The notes under the pieces were generated by a model that worked only from the letters and a program-made list of their open reading frames with translations, was not told the DNA's origin and did no database searches. A stretch of 64,000 nt of DNA from positions 15,664 through 79,663 of the forward strand of contig CAKUYY010000003.1 in NCBI GenBank assembly GCA_934717555.1. The letters run 5' to 3'. The stretch's first letter is position 1; each line of letters begins with the position of its first letter. The translations under genes and the position numbers were made by a program. The DNA is from an uncultured Clostridium sp. (GTDB lineage Bacteria > Bacillota > Clostridia > Oscillospirales > Acutalibacteraceae). Shown one piece after another: positions 1 through 9,261 of the stretch.

Positions 1-41
1 GGCAGTTCTTGACATTAGAAAATAAAAAGGGGTGATATCCA

Positions 42-767
42 TTGCATGTTACCATTACTTATTTAGACAACAGCGGTTTTACCGTAGAATGGGGAAACCG
101 GTGCCTCATATTCGATTATTATAACCTCACGCCCCGGGAAGGGACCCTCTCGGATGGAGTGGTGAGGCCGGAGGATATCAAAAAGAAACATACCACAGTT
201 TTTGTCTCTCATAGCCACTATGACCATTATCATCCCGGAATTTTTGATTTGGAAAAAGAGATTCCGGATATCGGCTATGTCCTGTCCGATGATATTCATA
301 AACAGCCATCGGGAAACAGATTGCTGGTGGCCCCAGGGCAGGATTACCAATGGCGCGGTATGACGATCCATACTTTGCGTTCTACCGACTTGGGAGTGGC
401 ATTCCTGATTAACGTTGATGGCATGACCATTTACCACGCGGGGGACCTCAACTGGTGGCACTGGATCGGGGAGCCAGACGAGGACAACCGCAGGATGGAA
501 AAAAACTTTCTCCAGGAAATCGGCAGCCTTCCCCAAAAAGAGATTGACCTAGCTTTTATTCCCACTGATCCACGCCAGGAACAAAATTATCTCTTGGGGC
601 TACAGGCATTTATGGAAAGGGTTTCCGCCCGCTATATTGTGCCAATGCACTTTGGGCCCAGGACGGAAGTGTTCCAATGGCTGCGCCAAGATCCCAGAAC
701 AAAGGAGTACCGTGCCCGGATCATAGAATTGTCCAAACGAGGGCAGTGTGCACAATTAAGCCTGTAA
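42..767 (+). CDS. Metallo-beta-lactamase-fold metal-dependent hydrolase (UlaG-like)
   Basis: A 241-residue cytoplasmic protein with the metallo-beta-lactamase signature: SHSHYDHYH at residues 56-64, HAGD at 132-135 and PMHFG at 201-205, which together supply the histidine/aspartate ligands of a metal centre. Members of this UlaG-like group hydrolyse varied small substrates, and the substrate cannot be read from sequence. The start is TTG at 42, placed about 8 bases after AAGGGGTGA; the next in-frame ATG would remove the first beta strand. It is followed by a strong terminator at 799-844, so it ends its transcription unit. Fold assignment is secure; function is not. Confidence 0.85.
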   Translation: MHVTITYLDNSGFTVEWGNRCLIFDYYNLTPREGTLSDGVVRPEDIKKKHTTVFVSHSHYDHYHPGIFDLEKEIPDIGYVLSDDIHKQPSGNRLLVAPGQDYQWRGMTIHTLRSTDLGVAFLINVDGMTIYHAGDLNWWHWIGEPDEDNRRMEKNFLQEIGSLPQKEIDLAFIPTDPRQEQNYLLGLQAFMERVSARYIVPMHFGPRTEVFQWLRQDPRTKEYRARIIELSKRGQCAQLSL

Positions 768-798
768 AAGAAAATAGACGCAAATACTCATACAAAAA

Positions 799-844
799 CG
801 GTCCCACGGCAGCCCGAAAAGAGGCTGCCGTGGGATCGTTTTCT
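799..844 (+). terminator. Intrinsic terminator after the MBL-fold hydrolase
   Basis: A 16-base near-perfect stem (arms 799-814 and 823-838, with one mismatch) closes an 8-base loop and is followed by TTTTCT. It sits 31 bases after the hydrolase stop. Confidence 0.85.
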
Positions 845-854
845 ATAAAAGATA

Positions 855-2279
855 TCAGGAGGAATATTTTTTCAATAGGTCAAGGGCCTGCTGATGGTCC
901 AGGTGCTTGACCACAAAGCTTTCCCGGGTTTCCCCGTACAGAAAAAAACGGAGGTTACACCGCCGGGAATGTTTTTGAAAAGGGTTCTGTGTCATGGAAA
1001 TCATCTGAACGCGATCCCTTGGGATAACTGTGGTATATAAGGTCAGACGGCGGTAGCCCTGTATGACCCAAACCTGTTCCTGTAAGGAAATTCCAGCGTT
1101 TTTCCAAGCCGTCCAGCGGAAAGCGCCCCACCATAGGAAAAAGGGGGCGGCGAATACAGCGGAAAGGGAAAACAGCTGGCTATACGCGCCCAAAAGATAA
1201 GGGAATAACAAAATCAGAAAGAACCCCGCCGCGCAATAGAAGGGAACCAGCAGATAACTTTTCAGGGCAGCCCGGCCCGGCCGGATGGATACGGAGAAGG
1301 AAGAAGGGAACCAGGGAACCACAGCACCCAGCAAAGGCAACAGCTTATCCCGGGAGCAGGCCGCTATCAGCATACTTCGGTCCCCTTTGTCCTTTCCAGA
1401 ACCGATATTGTGCACATAACCGCTGGAGAGCCTGAGCAGGCGCATCAGCAGGGTTTGGCGGATGGAGAGGGCGCAGATGCGGGAAGACCGGAAAATCCGA
1501 AGGTGGGACTGAACCAGCCCGCGGCGGATGATCAGAAGATCTTTTTCCCGGTCCAGGCGAAAATGGGCGTAACGGAATAATTGGACAATCAGCGCAATCA
1601 CCCATCCGGCAAAGAGGAGATAGGCGATGGCGGCGGAAGCGGGAGGGATTCCCCAGGCGGCCAATTGAAGGGAGATATCCACGGTAGCGTAAAGCTTTTC
1701 CTGGATTTCTTTTCCTAATATGCTGCCCACCCGCTGGACAAAGGGGGCGAGAAGGAGAAGGCCGGTTCCCGGGTTGGACCAAAAGGCCGACATTAAAAGG
1801 ATACGTCCGTTTCCCGCATGGTAAAGAGGTTTTGCCTTAGAGAAAGAATATACCGTGCTGACAGTACGCCACAGCGCCTTGCGGGAGAGGGTCAATCCCA
1901 CATCGGCGTGTTTGCGGTTTCCCGCAGGGGTATCCATGGTCAAATGAGCCGCCCCGAATAAGGCCGGAAACAGGGTTTGCCTGATGGTAACGGAATCAAA
2001 ATAACGGAAGGGAATCCGAAACATGCGGCGGAAAAAAAGGCCCCTTTGATAAAAAAAGGAATGTTCCCCAGCCCGGTATCCAGTGGCGTTACGCTGGGCG
2101 GCGGAAAGAAAAATAAAACAGGAAAGCATGATAACCTGCATCCCTGCCAGGCGTATTTGCTGATAAAACTGTCCGGGTTGCAGCAAAAGCTGTTGTGTGA
2201 GGGGGATCAGCAGAAAAAGGGCCCATCGGGATATATATTCCCATATGGTATAGGGGTGGACAGGACGCAGGTTTTTCAT
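855..2279 (-). CDS. PH-domain (bPH2) membrane protein, YdbT-like
   Basis: A 474-residue membrane protein resembling the YdbT family, which carries repeated bacterial PH-like (bPH2) modules between membrane helices. Hydrophobic pairs lie near residues 15-60, 200-240 and 345-390. Typical bPH2 phrases follow the helices, such as LLIIRRGLVQSHLRIF (about residues 248-263) and VIPRDRVQMISMTQNP near the C-terminus. Its start overlaps the stop of the upstream PH gene by four bases, so the two are translationally coupled as in Bacillus ydbS-ydbT. The Bacillus pair is linked to cell-envelope stress and bacteriocin resistance; that role here is inference. Confidence 0.75.
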   Translation of the reverse strand: MKNLRPVHPYTIWEYISRWALFLLIPLTQQLLLQPGQFYQQIRLAGMQVIMLSCFIFLSAAQRNATGYRAGEHSFFYQRGLFFRRMFRIPFRYFDSVTIRQTLFPALFGAAHLTMDTPAGNRKHADVGLTLSRKALWRTVSTVYSFSKAKPLYHAGNGRILLMSAFWSNPGTGLLLLAPFVQRVGSILGKEIQEKLYATVDISLQLAAWGIPPASAAIAYLLFAGWVIALIVQLFRYAHFRLDREKDLLIIRRGLVQSHLRIFRSSRICALSIRQTLLMRLLRLSSGYVHNIGSGKDKGDRSMLIAACSRDKLLPLLGAVVPWFPSSFSVSIRPGRAALKSYLLVPFYCAAGFFLILLFPYLLGAYSQLFSLSAVFAAPFFLWWGAFRWTAWKNAGISLQEQVWVIQGYRRLTLYTTVIPRDRVQMISMTQNPFQKHSRRCNLRFFLYGETRESFVVKHLDHQQALDLLKKYSS

Positions 2280-2710
2280 GATAGCTCCCTCCCCTGGTTA
2301 ATGCGGTTCCAGAGTTTTCTCCCTTCCTCCAGGGATAGGCCGTCGATAGAAAGCCTTGCCCCCGCGGCGTGAAGGATTAGGGTGCTTACCCCGCAAAGGC
2401 GCTGCGCGGGGGTGCGCAGCAGTTCCGCGTACTGAACCTGAGAAAGGGGAAGGATACGCTGCACTTGGAAAAAAACGCCTTTGTATATTTGGGCGGTGCC
2501 TTCATCAAGATACCATCGATAGGAGGTGTAACGCCGGGGACAATACCACAGGCAGGAAACCAGGAACACGCATAGCAGAACGACGCCTGCCACAACGCTA
2601 AGTACAAAACTGAACACCCCTAGGGCGCCGCAAAGAAAAAGGCCCACGGCGGTGACGCATACCAGGCGGATGCGCCAGACCAGGATGGTTTTTGGAAACA
2701 ATGGTTGCAA
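2276..2710 (-). CDS. PH-domain (bPH2) protein, YdbS-like
   Basis: A short membrane protein with two N-terminal helices (about residues 13-50 of the chosen product) followed by one bPH2 domain containing YRWYLDEGTAQIYKGVFF and a final GLSLEEGRKLWNRI helix. I chose TTG at 2710 because AGGGGGTG lies about 8 bases upstream and the product then begins MQPLFPKTILVWRIR, the usual start of this family. The frame also extends to an ATG at 2794, but that codon lies inside the terminator hairpin behind dusB and has no ribosome site. It overlaps the YdbT-like gene by four bases. Confidence 0.72.
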   Translation of the reverse strand: MQPLFPKTILVWRIRLVCVTAVGLFLCGALGVFSFVLSVVAGVVLLCVFLVSCLWYCPRRYTSYRWYLDEGTAQIYKGVFFQVQRILPLSQVQYAELLRTPAQRLCGVSTLILHAAGARLSIDGLSLEEGRKLWNRINQGRELS

Positions 2711-2769
2711 ACAGTTACACCCCCTATCTGGATAGAATTCCCCGTTTTCCCATGGATACTCAGTCCTTG

Positions 2770-2835
2770 GGGCCAAAAAATAGAAAAATGACATTTTCCA
2801 AAGGCCTGATAGAAAACCTTAAAAAATGTCATTTT
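2770..2835 (-). terminator. Terminator between dusB and the PH-domain pair
   Basis: A perfect 13-base inverted repeat (2785-2797 with 2823-2835) encloses a 25-base loop. On the minus strand it runs straight into TTTTTCTATTTTTT. It begins nine bases after the dusB stop. Confidence 0.7.
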
Positions 2836-2843
2836 GTTCAAGA

Positions 2844-3815
2844 TCATGGATTCTGATTTTCCGTAATCATCCGTTGCGTAAGGTCAACCAGCTGGGAAAA
2901 AGTTTCCAGCATACCGGCTTCCCGGCGGAACCCGGCGGCCCCCCGCATTCCCTTGAGATACCAGCCCACATGTTTTCTGGCTTCCCGCATCCCATGGGGT
3001 TCCCCCTTATAGTCGCACAGGGCCCGGATATGCTGGAGCATGACCCGTACCTTTTCATAAATACCTGGTTCGGAAATCAGGGTATCATGATCGAGGTAGG
3101 CATTGATTTGGGAAAAAATCCATGGATTTCCCAGCGCGCCCCGGCCCACCATCACGGCGTCGCATCCGGTCTGTTCCAACATGGCGGCGGCACAACGGGC
3201 GTCGACGATATCCCCGTTCCCAATCACAGGGATGGGGACGGCATTTTTTACCTGCCGGATAATTTCCCAGTCGGCGGGAGGCGTATACATTTGTTCCCGG
3301 GTACGCCCATGGACCGCGATGGCGTCCGCTCCCGCCTGGGCGCAGACAGTGGCCACCTCCACGGCGTTGATGGAATTCTGATCCCATCCCTTGCGGATTT
3401 TGACGGTAACCGGTATCTCTACCGCTTTTTTCACCGCCTCCACGATGCGGCCGCACAGGTCAGGATTTTTCATCAGGGCGCTTCCGCTCCCATTGTTGGC
3501 GATCTTGGGGGCGGGACATCCCATGTTGATATCGATCATATCCGGACGATGGGCACAGGCCAGACGGGCCGCCTGGGCCATGATTTCCGGGTCATCTCCA
3601 AAAATCTGGATGGCGGCGGGATGCTCTTGCTCCGCCAGCTCCATCAGGGCGTCGGATTTTCGGTCGGAAAAAGAAAGGGCCTTTGCGCTCACCATTTCCG
3701 TCACCACATAAGCCGCGCCAAAAGAAGCGCACAACTGCCGAAACGGCAGGTCGGTCACCCCGGCCATGGGAGCCAGTACCGCGCGGCCTTTGATGATTTG
3801 ATTTCCAATTTTCAT
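2844..3815 (-). CDS. dusB: tRNA-dihydrouridine synthase, DusB type
   Basis: A 323-residue FMN-dependent TIM-barrel enzyme that reduces uridines in the D-loop of tRNA using NADPH. The sequence shows LAPMAGVTDLPFRQLC (residues 14-29), the active-site cysteine in INMGCPAPKI (Cys100), GNGDIVD, and the C-terminal FMN-phosphate motif VMVGRGALGNPW. Length and motif spacing match DusB of Firmicutes. The ATG at 3815 is preceded by AGGAGG at an ideal distance, and a TATAAT box lies about 30 bases further up on the minus strand. Confidence 0.93.
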   Translation of the reverse strand: MKIGNQIIKGRAVLAPMAGVTDLPFRQLCASFGAAYVVTEMVSAKALSFSDRKSDALMELAEQEHPAAIQIFGDDPEIMAQAARLACAHRPDMIDINMGCPAPKIANNGSGSALMKNPDLCGRIVEAVKKAVEIPVTVKIRKGWDQNSINAVEVATVCAQAGADAIAVHGRTREQMYTPPADWEIIRQVKNAVPIPVIGNGDIVDARCAAAMLEQTGCDAVMVGRGALGNPWIFSQINAYLDHDTLISEPGIYEKVRVMLQHIRALCDYKGEPHGMREARKHVGWYLKGMRGAAGFRREAGMLETFSQLVDLTQRMITENQNP

Positions 3816-4238
3816 GTTGAAACCTCCTAAGCTGTGCGTTATTATATCATAGAATGGAAAGAATTCCTATGCGGTGAGGGAAAAATGGTGTTTTAGCAGG
3901 AGAGCGGCAGTAAGTAAATCCCTATTTATTTTGTGAAAATTATTGGTTGTTAGTTTGTTCCAGACAGGAACAAACCAAAGAAACAGAAACCTAGCGGTCT
4001 ATCGGCCACTTAAGCGGCTGATAGACCGAACATGAAATAGCCAATAAAAAGCAGAAAAACAAAACTACGGATTTGAAAGGGAGAATCAAACAGTTTTACA
4101 GGCAAGGGACCCCTATGCCGTATGGTTTAAATAATGAGAGGAAAAGCCCGTTTCTGGAAAAAGGAAAAACCACCTTATGTTCCAGGATAAAAGATGTTAT
4201 AATAATACCAACCTCAAATGAATGATGGGAGCGTATCT
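3816..4238. other. Non-coding gap with two perfect hairpins
   Basis: No gene is visible in this 420-base stretch between dusB and polA. It holds the minus-strand dusB promoter and ribosome site near 3816-3860. Two consecutive hairpins follow: 3953-3975 (9 bp, 5-base loop) and 3995-4028 (13 bp with one G-U, 8-base loop). Neither has a T-run. A TATAAT at 4198-4203 may be the -10 of polA, but its -35 is poor. Confidence 0.6.
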
Positions 4239-6851
4239 ATGAAAGTATTGGTGCTTGACGGCAACAGTATCCTAAACCGCGCCTTTTATGGAATCAAACT
4301 GTTGACCACAAAGGACGGTTCTTATACCAACGGAATCTACGGTTTTCTGACCATGCTGCAAAAGCTGAAAGAAGAGGCACAGCCGGATGCGGTGGCCATT
4401 GCTTTTGACCGGCGGGAACCTACTTTTCGCCATAAAGCCTATGATGGATATAAAGCGCAGCGTAAGGGAATGCCGGAAGAACTGGCCCAGCAGCTTCCGG
4501 TGCTGAAAGAACTGCTGACGGATTTGGGATATCGAATTGTGGAATGTGCGGGTTTTGAGGCGGACGATATCCTGGGAACCCTGGCGCGCCGGTGTGAAGA
4601 GACCGGGGACCAGTGTATCATCGCCACAGGGGACCGGGACAGCCTGCAGCTGGTTTCCCCCAACGTCACCGTACGGATTGCCGCCACCAAATTTGGCCGT
4701 CCAGAAGTGACGCTTTACGACGAACAGAAAATACAGGAGACCTACGGCGTAACGCCCAAGCAGCTGATCGATATCAAAGCCATCCAAGGGGACAGTTCCG
4801 ACAATATCCCCGGCGTGGCGGGAATCGGACAGAAAGGGGCGACAGACCTGATTCAAAAATTCCACGATCTGGACACTATTTACGACCATCTGGAAACGCT
4901 GGAGATCAAAGAAGGGATGCGCAAAAAACTGATTGCGGGGAAAAACAGTGCGTATATGAGCCGGATGTTGGGGACCATTGTTACAGACGCCCCAGTGGAC
5001 GAGGAACTGTCCCACTATATCCCTGGCCAGGGGGACCCGCAGGCGGCGGCAAAGCTGATGGTGCGCCTGGAGTTTTTCTCCCTTATGGAAAAGATGGGGC
5101 TGCGCGCGGAGCCTGTCCCGCAAGATCAGGAAAAAGAAAAAGACAAACCCGGTATGAAGGTGGAAGCCTTAACAGGAGAAGCCCTTTTGCCGCAGTTGGA
5201 ACAAATTGGGAAAGCGGGCTTTTGCGCGAACATCAAAAAGGGAAGTATACGAGGGCTTGCTTTTTGCTATGACGGGAAAGTAGCGCTGTTAGAGAAGGAG
5301 GAATGTACGCCGCAGCTGCTGGCGCGGCTGTTTTCCCTTCCGGGGCTTTCCCTGTCCACGCATGACAGCAAACCGGTATACGCCGCTTTGGACCGTTTGC
5401 AGGACAAGGCCGGCGATATTGGGAACGCGATTGCTTTTGACGCTATGTTGGCCGCCTATTTGCTCAACCCTTCTTCCTCCAGTTACGAATGGAAGCGGCT
5501 GTTAGAGGAATATCAGGTAGAGGTTCCCGAACTCCAGGGCATCCCGGAGGAGTGGGAAGAACTGGCAAACCAGGCGGCGGCATTGCCTGATCTGGAGAAA
5601 AAGCTCCAGGAACAGATTGAACAAAACGGACAGGCCGCATTGTTACGGGATATTGAGCTGCCCCTGGCCAAAGTACTGGCTCACATGGAAAGCATCGGGT
5701 TTGCCGTAGACGAGCGGGGAATCCGGGAATATGGGGCGGCCATAGAGGTACAGCTCATGGAAATGCAGCGCCAGGTATATGATGCGGTGGGATATGAATT
5801 CAATATCAATTCCCCCAAACAGCTGGGGGAAGCCCTGTTTGATAAACTGGGATTGCCTCACGGAAAGAAAAATAAAAGCGGTTATTCCACCAGCGCGGAA
5901 GTATTGGAAGGGCTGCGGTACGCCCATCCGGCGGTAGAGCTGGTTTTGCAGTTCCGTATGCTCAGCAAATTAAAATCGACCTATTGCGACGGCCTGCTCA
6001 AAGTGATCGGGGAGGATAGGCGGATCCATTCCCGGTTTAACCAGACGGAAACCAGGACGGGGCGCATCAGCTCTACGGACCCCAATTTGCAGAATATACC
6101 GGTCAAGACCGAACTAGGACGGGAACTGCGCCGGTTTTTCTGCGCGAAAGACGGATGTGTGCTGGTGGATGCGGATTATTCCCAGATTGAACTGCGGGTG
6201 CTGGCCCATGTTTCCGGGGACGCCAATATGATCGGGGCGTTTCAAAAAAAAGAGGATATCCATGCGATTACAGCGTCCCAGGTATTCCATATGCCGCTGG
6301 ATATGGTGACACCGTTGATGCGCAGCCACGCCAAGGCGGTAAATTTCGGCATCGTGTATGGGATTGGCGCCTTTTCCCTCTCCAAGGACATCCATGTCAC
6401 CCGGAAAGAGGCCGACCAGTATATCAAGGATTATCTGACGCATTATGCCGGCGTAGACCATTATATGAAGCAGGTGACGGAACAGGCCAAAGAACAGGGA
6501 TATGTGGAAACCATGTTTGGACGCCGGCGCTATCTGCCGGAACTCACTTCCTCCAATTTCAACCTGCGGGCTTTTGGCGAGCGGGTGGCCCGGAATATGC
6601 CTATTCAGGGCACCGCCGCGGACATCATAAAAATCGCCATGATCCGGGTGGAACGCCGCCTCCAGCAGGAAGGGATGCGGGCTCGCCTGATTTTGCAGGT
6701 GCACGACGAATTGATTGTAGAGGCGCCGGAGGAAGAGGCCGAACAGGTGGCAAAACTCCTGCGGGAGGAAATGGAGCATGCGGTTTCCCTTTCGGTGCCG
6801 CTGGTGGCGGAAGCTTCTATTGGGAAGACCTGGTATGACGCGAAAGGCTGA
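4239..6851 (+). CDS. polA: DNA polymerase I
   Basis: An 870-residue family A DNA polymerase that removes RNA primers and fills repair gaps. Domains in order: 5' nuclease (residues about 1-290, with KVLVLDGNSILNRAFYG and the ATGDRDSLQLV acidic cluster), a 3'-5' exonuclease-like fold (about 305-465), and the polymerase (about 480-870) with motif A DADYSQIELRVLAH, motif B RSHAKAVNFGIVYGIG and motif C QVHDELIVEAP. The exonuclease-like domain lacks the DxE metal ligands (it reads FCANIKKGS), so proofreading is probably lost, as in Bacillus-type enzymes. I place the start at ATG 4239, after GGGAG, not the upstream ATG at 4218. Confidence 0.96.
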   Translation: MKVLVLDGNSILNRAFYGIKLLTTKDGSYTNGIYGFLTMLQKLKEEAQPDAVAIAFDRREPTFRHKAYDGYKAQRKGMPEELAQQLPVLKELLTDLGYRIVECAGFEADDILGTLARRCEETGDQCIIATGDRDSLQLVSPNVTVRIAATKFGRPEVTLYDEQKIQETYGVTPKQLIDIKAIQGDSSDNIPGVAGIGQKGATDLIQKFHDLDTIYDHLETLEIKEGMRKKLIAGKNSAYMSRMLGTIVTDAPVDEELSHYIPGQGDPQAAAKLMVRLEFFSLMEKMGLRAEPVPQDQEKEKDKPGMKVEALTGEALLPQLEQIGKAGFCANIKKGSIRGLAFCYDGKVALLEKEECTPQLLARLFSLPGLSLSTHDSKPVYAALDRLQDKAGDIGNAIAFDAMLAAYLLNPSSSSYEWKRLLEEYQVEVPELQGIPEEWEELANQAAALPDLEKKLQEQIEQNGQAALLRDIELPLAKVLAHMESIGFAVDERGIREYGAAIEVQLMEMQRQVYDAVGYEFNINSPKQLGEALFDKLGLPHGKKNKSGYSTSAEVLEGLRYAHPAVELVLQFRMLSKLKSTYCDGLLKVIGEDRRIHSRFNQTETRTGRISSTDPNLQNIPVKTELGRELRRFFCAKDGCVLVDADYSQIELRVLAHVSGDANMIGAFQKKEDIHAITASQVFHMPLDMVTPLMRSHAKAVNFGIVYGIGAFSLSKDIHVTRKEADQYIKDYLTHYAGVDHYMKQVTEQAKEQGYVETMFGRRRYLPELTSSNFNLRAFGERVARNMPIQGTAADIIKIAMIRVERRLQQEGMRARLILQVHDELIVEAPEEEAEQVAKLLREEMEHAVSLSVPLVAEASIGKTWYDAKG

Positions 6852-6887
6852 GAAAGGCCAAAATGAAGGATAGGGAGTAGGGAAGTT

Positions 6888-7736
6888 ATGAAAACAGCAC
6901 AGCAAATTTATCGGAAGTATCGGATCAAGAGTTTATCCCTGGATGGAATTTTTGCCTTGATTACGTTAGCGCTGATCGCGTTTTCCATCTGGCAGTGGAA
7001 CTGGATCCTTTTCATGTGGGCGTTTTTGGGATGGTGTGTGGTTTATTTGGTGTGGCGGTTCCTGAAAGGGAAAAACCGCAATAGCCTGATTCCCATCTTA
7101 TATAGGGCGTGCGACGCGAAAACCTACCGGGAAGTATATGAACAGATTGTACACAACCGTAAATTGAAGTTTGGACTGGCGGACGATAAAATTGAATTGG
7201 CGTTCGGCATGATTTTCCAAGGGGATTACCAGCAGGCGCTGGATGTATTGCAAACCATCAATATCCGCTCCAAGGGGATCGGCAAAAACGCGGTGCTGCG
7301 GGTTTATAACCTGATGAGCAAATGTTACGCCAGGCTGGATCAATGGGATATGGTGGAGCGTACCCGGGAAGATATTGAAATCCTAATGAAAAGCGGCAAA
7401 CTGCGCTCCACAGCGGAACGGGCCGCCCGTACGGCTTTAGCTTCGGTGGAAGCGGACTTATCCCTCCATCAGCGTCAGCTGATAAAGGCCCGGGAGTACC
7501 ATGAGGAGCGTCTCAGCCGGGTCAAGGTTTTGTATCAGAAAGTATCCATTATTTATCAGTTGGCCTGTATTGACCTGATGGAAGGGGACAGGACCCAGGC
7601 TAAGGAGCGCTTAGAGTTTGTAGCCCAAAATGGCAATACTATGATTGAAGCCCAAATGGCCCGGGAGCAATTAAGGGAATTAGAAAATGTTGCAGAGGAA
7701 GGCACGGAACCCAAGGAACTGCCCAGTGAGGGCTGA
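6888..7736 (+). CDS. Membrane-anchored TPR-like protein, function unknown
   Basis: A 282-residue protein with two adjacent membrane helices (about residues 19-36 and 38-56). A long cytoplasmic helical region follows, whose paired helices (for example QGDYQQALDVLQTINI and AVLRVYNLMSKCYARLDQWD) look like tetratricopeptide repeats. TPR domains mediate protein contacts, so an assembly or scaffold role at the membrane is possible, but I do not recognise a named family. It starts 37 bases after polA and is followed 21 bases later by the Nudix gene, so it probably shares their transcript. Confidence 0.7.
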   Translation: MKTAQQIYRKYRIKSLSLDGIFALITLALIAFSIWQWNWILFMWAFLGWCVVYLVWRFLKGKNRNSLIPILYRACDAKTYREVYEQIVHNRKLKFGLADDKIELAFGMIFQGDYQQALDVLQTINIRSKGIGKNAVLRVYNLMSKCYARLDQWDMVERTREDIEILMKSGKLRSTAERAARTALASVEADLSLHQRQLIKAREYHEERLSRVKVLYQKVSIIYQLACIDLMEGDRTQAKERLEFVAQNGNTMIEAQMAREQLRELENVAEEGTEPKELPSEG

Positions 7737-7757
7737 TACATAAAAGGAGTATCACTC

Positions 7758-8222
7758 ATGACAAAGGTGACATTGCTCAATATGTGTATGGTGACAGACC
7801 CGAATACAGGCAGGGTGCTGGTACAGGATAAACAGGGCAGCCGATGGGACGGGCTGACATTTCCAGGGGGACATGTGGAACCGGGGGAAAGCCTGGCGGC
7901 TTCTGTATGCCGGGAGGTATGGGAAGAGACGGGGCTGCATATCAAAGACCCCAGATTGTGCGGCGTAGTCCATTGGTGCGACCAGGAGACAGGGGAACGC
8001 CGGATCATCTTTCTGTACCGCGCTTGTCAGTTTACCGGCAGCTTAATAGGAGAGACCCGGGAAGGCCCGGTTTTTTGGATGGACCTTTCGGAAATGGTAA
8101 AAAGCCCGCGTTTGTCCGATGGCATTTTGGACTATCTCAAAGTGTTTTTACAGGAAGACAACAGCGAAGCGTTCGCCCGCCGCTGTCAGAAGGGAAACTG
8201 GGATGGATTTGAAATTTTGTAA
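7758..8222 (+). CDS. Nudix hydrolase (8-oxo-dGTP diphosphatase-like)
   Basis: A 154-residue Nudix protein. The Nudix box fits residues 38-60, with GGHVEPGESL and REVWEETGL supplying the metal-binding glutamates. Proteins of this length and architecture hydrolyse nucleoside diphosphate derivatives such as 8-oxo-dGTP; the substrate is inferred. An AAAGGAG site lies just before the ATG. Its place behind polA is consistent with nucleotide-pool cleaning, but linkage alone does not prove it. Confidence 0.88.
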   Translation: MTKVTLLNMCMVTDPNTGRVLVQDKQGSRWDGLTFPGGHVEPGESLAASVCREVWEETGLHIKDPRLCGVVHWCDQETGERRIIFLYRACQFTGSLIGETREGPVFWMDLSEMVKSPRLSDGILDYLKVFLQEDNSEAFARRCQKGNWDGFEIL

Positions 8223-8282
8223 TGGGCGGCGGTGCTCCATGGCCGCCGTCAGCGGACATCAAAAAGAAAGGATGCTGGCACT

Positions 8283-8726
8283 TTGAAAGTACTGTTTGTA
8301 TGTACAGGAAATACCTGCCGGAGCCCCATGGCGGAAGGAATTTTCCGGAAAATGATTGAGGAACATGGGGACGAAGAAAAGATCTATTGTATGAGCGCGG
8401 GGTTGGCCGCGGCGGAAGACGCCCCTCCCACAGAAAACGCCGTGAAGGTGTGCAAGGAGATAGGTGTGGATATCAGCCGGCACCGAGCGCGTAAAATGTC
8501 GGATCTGGGAAACCTGGCGGCCTTTGATGTGTTCGCCGTGATGACCTCCACCCATGCCTATGTGCTGCGCCAGGCGGGGGTACCGGAGAACCGCCTGTAT
8601 GTATTGGGGGAGGAGATCCCCGATCCCTTTGGCGGGGACGAGCAGACCTACCGAATTTGCCGGGACAGGATCTGTGCCGCGCTGGAAAAGTTGTATAGCC
8701 TCATCCGGAGGAAAACCGGTGAGTAA
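8283..8726 (+). CDS. ywlE: Low-molecular-weight phosphatase, protein-arginine phosphatase YwlE type
   Basis: A cytoplasmic LMW-PTP-fold enzyme of 147 residues. The P-loop CTGNTCRS occupies residues 7-14 and the general acid lies in IPDPFGG near residue 118. Thr11 inside the P-loop is the residue that makes Bacillus YwlE act on phosphoarginine instead of phosphotyrosine, which supports a McsB/Clp-linked arginine phosphatase; no mcsB is in the window. I chose TTG at 8283, about 10 bases after AAAGGA, giving the canonical MKVLFVCTGNTCRS start. The frame extends to a GTG at 8232 with no ribosome site. The stop overlaps rimI by eight bases. Confidence 0.85.
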   Translation: MKVLFVCTGNTCRSPMAEGIFRKMIEEHGDEEKIYCMSAGLAAAEDAPPTENAVKVCKEIGVDISRHRARKMSDLGNLAAFDVFAVMTSTHAYVLRQAGVPENRLYVLGEEIPDPFGGDEQTYRICRDRICAALEKLYSLIRRKTGE

Positions 8727-9201
8727 CGGGAACGCCGTACAGGCGGCTGTAGTACCTATGGCCCGGGAACACATTTCAGAAATAGCCCGTTTGGAAGGCC
8801 TGTGTTTTTCTCAGCCATGGAGCCAGCAGGGGTTGGCCGCGGAGCTTACCAATTCCACCGCGCGTTTCCTGGTGGCCTTATGGGAAGGGAAAATAGCGGG
8901 ATACGCCGGTATGCACGGGATCTGTGGGGAAGGGTACATCGCAAACATTGCGGTGTTCCCGGAATACCGGAAAAAAGGGATAGGCAGGACGCTGGTGCGC
9001 GCCCTGCTGGAGACAGCACGAAGGGAAGCGTATGACTTCCTATCTTTGGAGGTGCGCCCTTCCAACCTTCCCGCCGTGGAATTATACCGCAGCGAAGGGT
9101 TCCAGACGGTTGGGATGCGCAGGGGATTTTATGACCACCCCAAAGAGGATGGATGCATCATGACTTATTTTTTCAAAGATGAAGGGGAAAACAAACGGTG
9201 A
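8719..9201 (+). CDS. rimI: Ribosomal protein S18-alanine N-acetyltransferase
   Basis: A 160-residue GNAT enzyme that acetylates the N-terminal alanine of S18. The acetyl-CoA loop is RKKGIGRTL near residues 82-90, followed by LEVRPSNLPAVELYRSEGF, which is characteristic of RimI. The GTG start at 8719 lies 7 bases after GGAGG and overlaps the end of ywlE, indicating coupled translation. tsaD follows 60 bases later, the usual rimI-tsaD neighbourhood; tsaB and tsaE are absent here. An open frame continues upstream of the GTG but would lie inside ywlE. Confidence 0.9.
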   Translation: MSNGNAVQAAVVPMAREHISEIARLEGLCFSQPWSQQGLAAELTNSTARFLVALWEGKIAGYAGMHGICGEGYIANIAVFPEYRKKGIGRTLVRALLETARREAYDFLSLEVRPSNLPAVELYRSEGFQTVGMRRGFYDHPKEDGCIMTYFFKDEGENKR

Positions 9202-9261
9202 AAAAAACGGGAAGATTCCGAGGGCAAGGGCTTAAGATTTCAAATATGGAGGAAACAACGG

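Noticed and set aside
2826..3830. A 334-codon open frame on the plus strand
   Set aside because: It is a mirror of dusB on the opposite strand, with no ribosome site and a product rich in His/Gly/Pro without recognisable domains.
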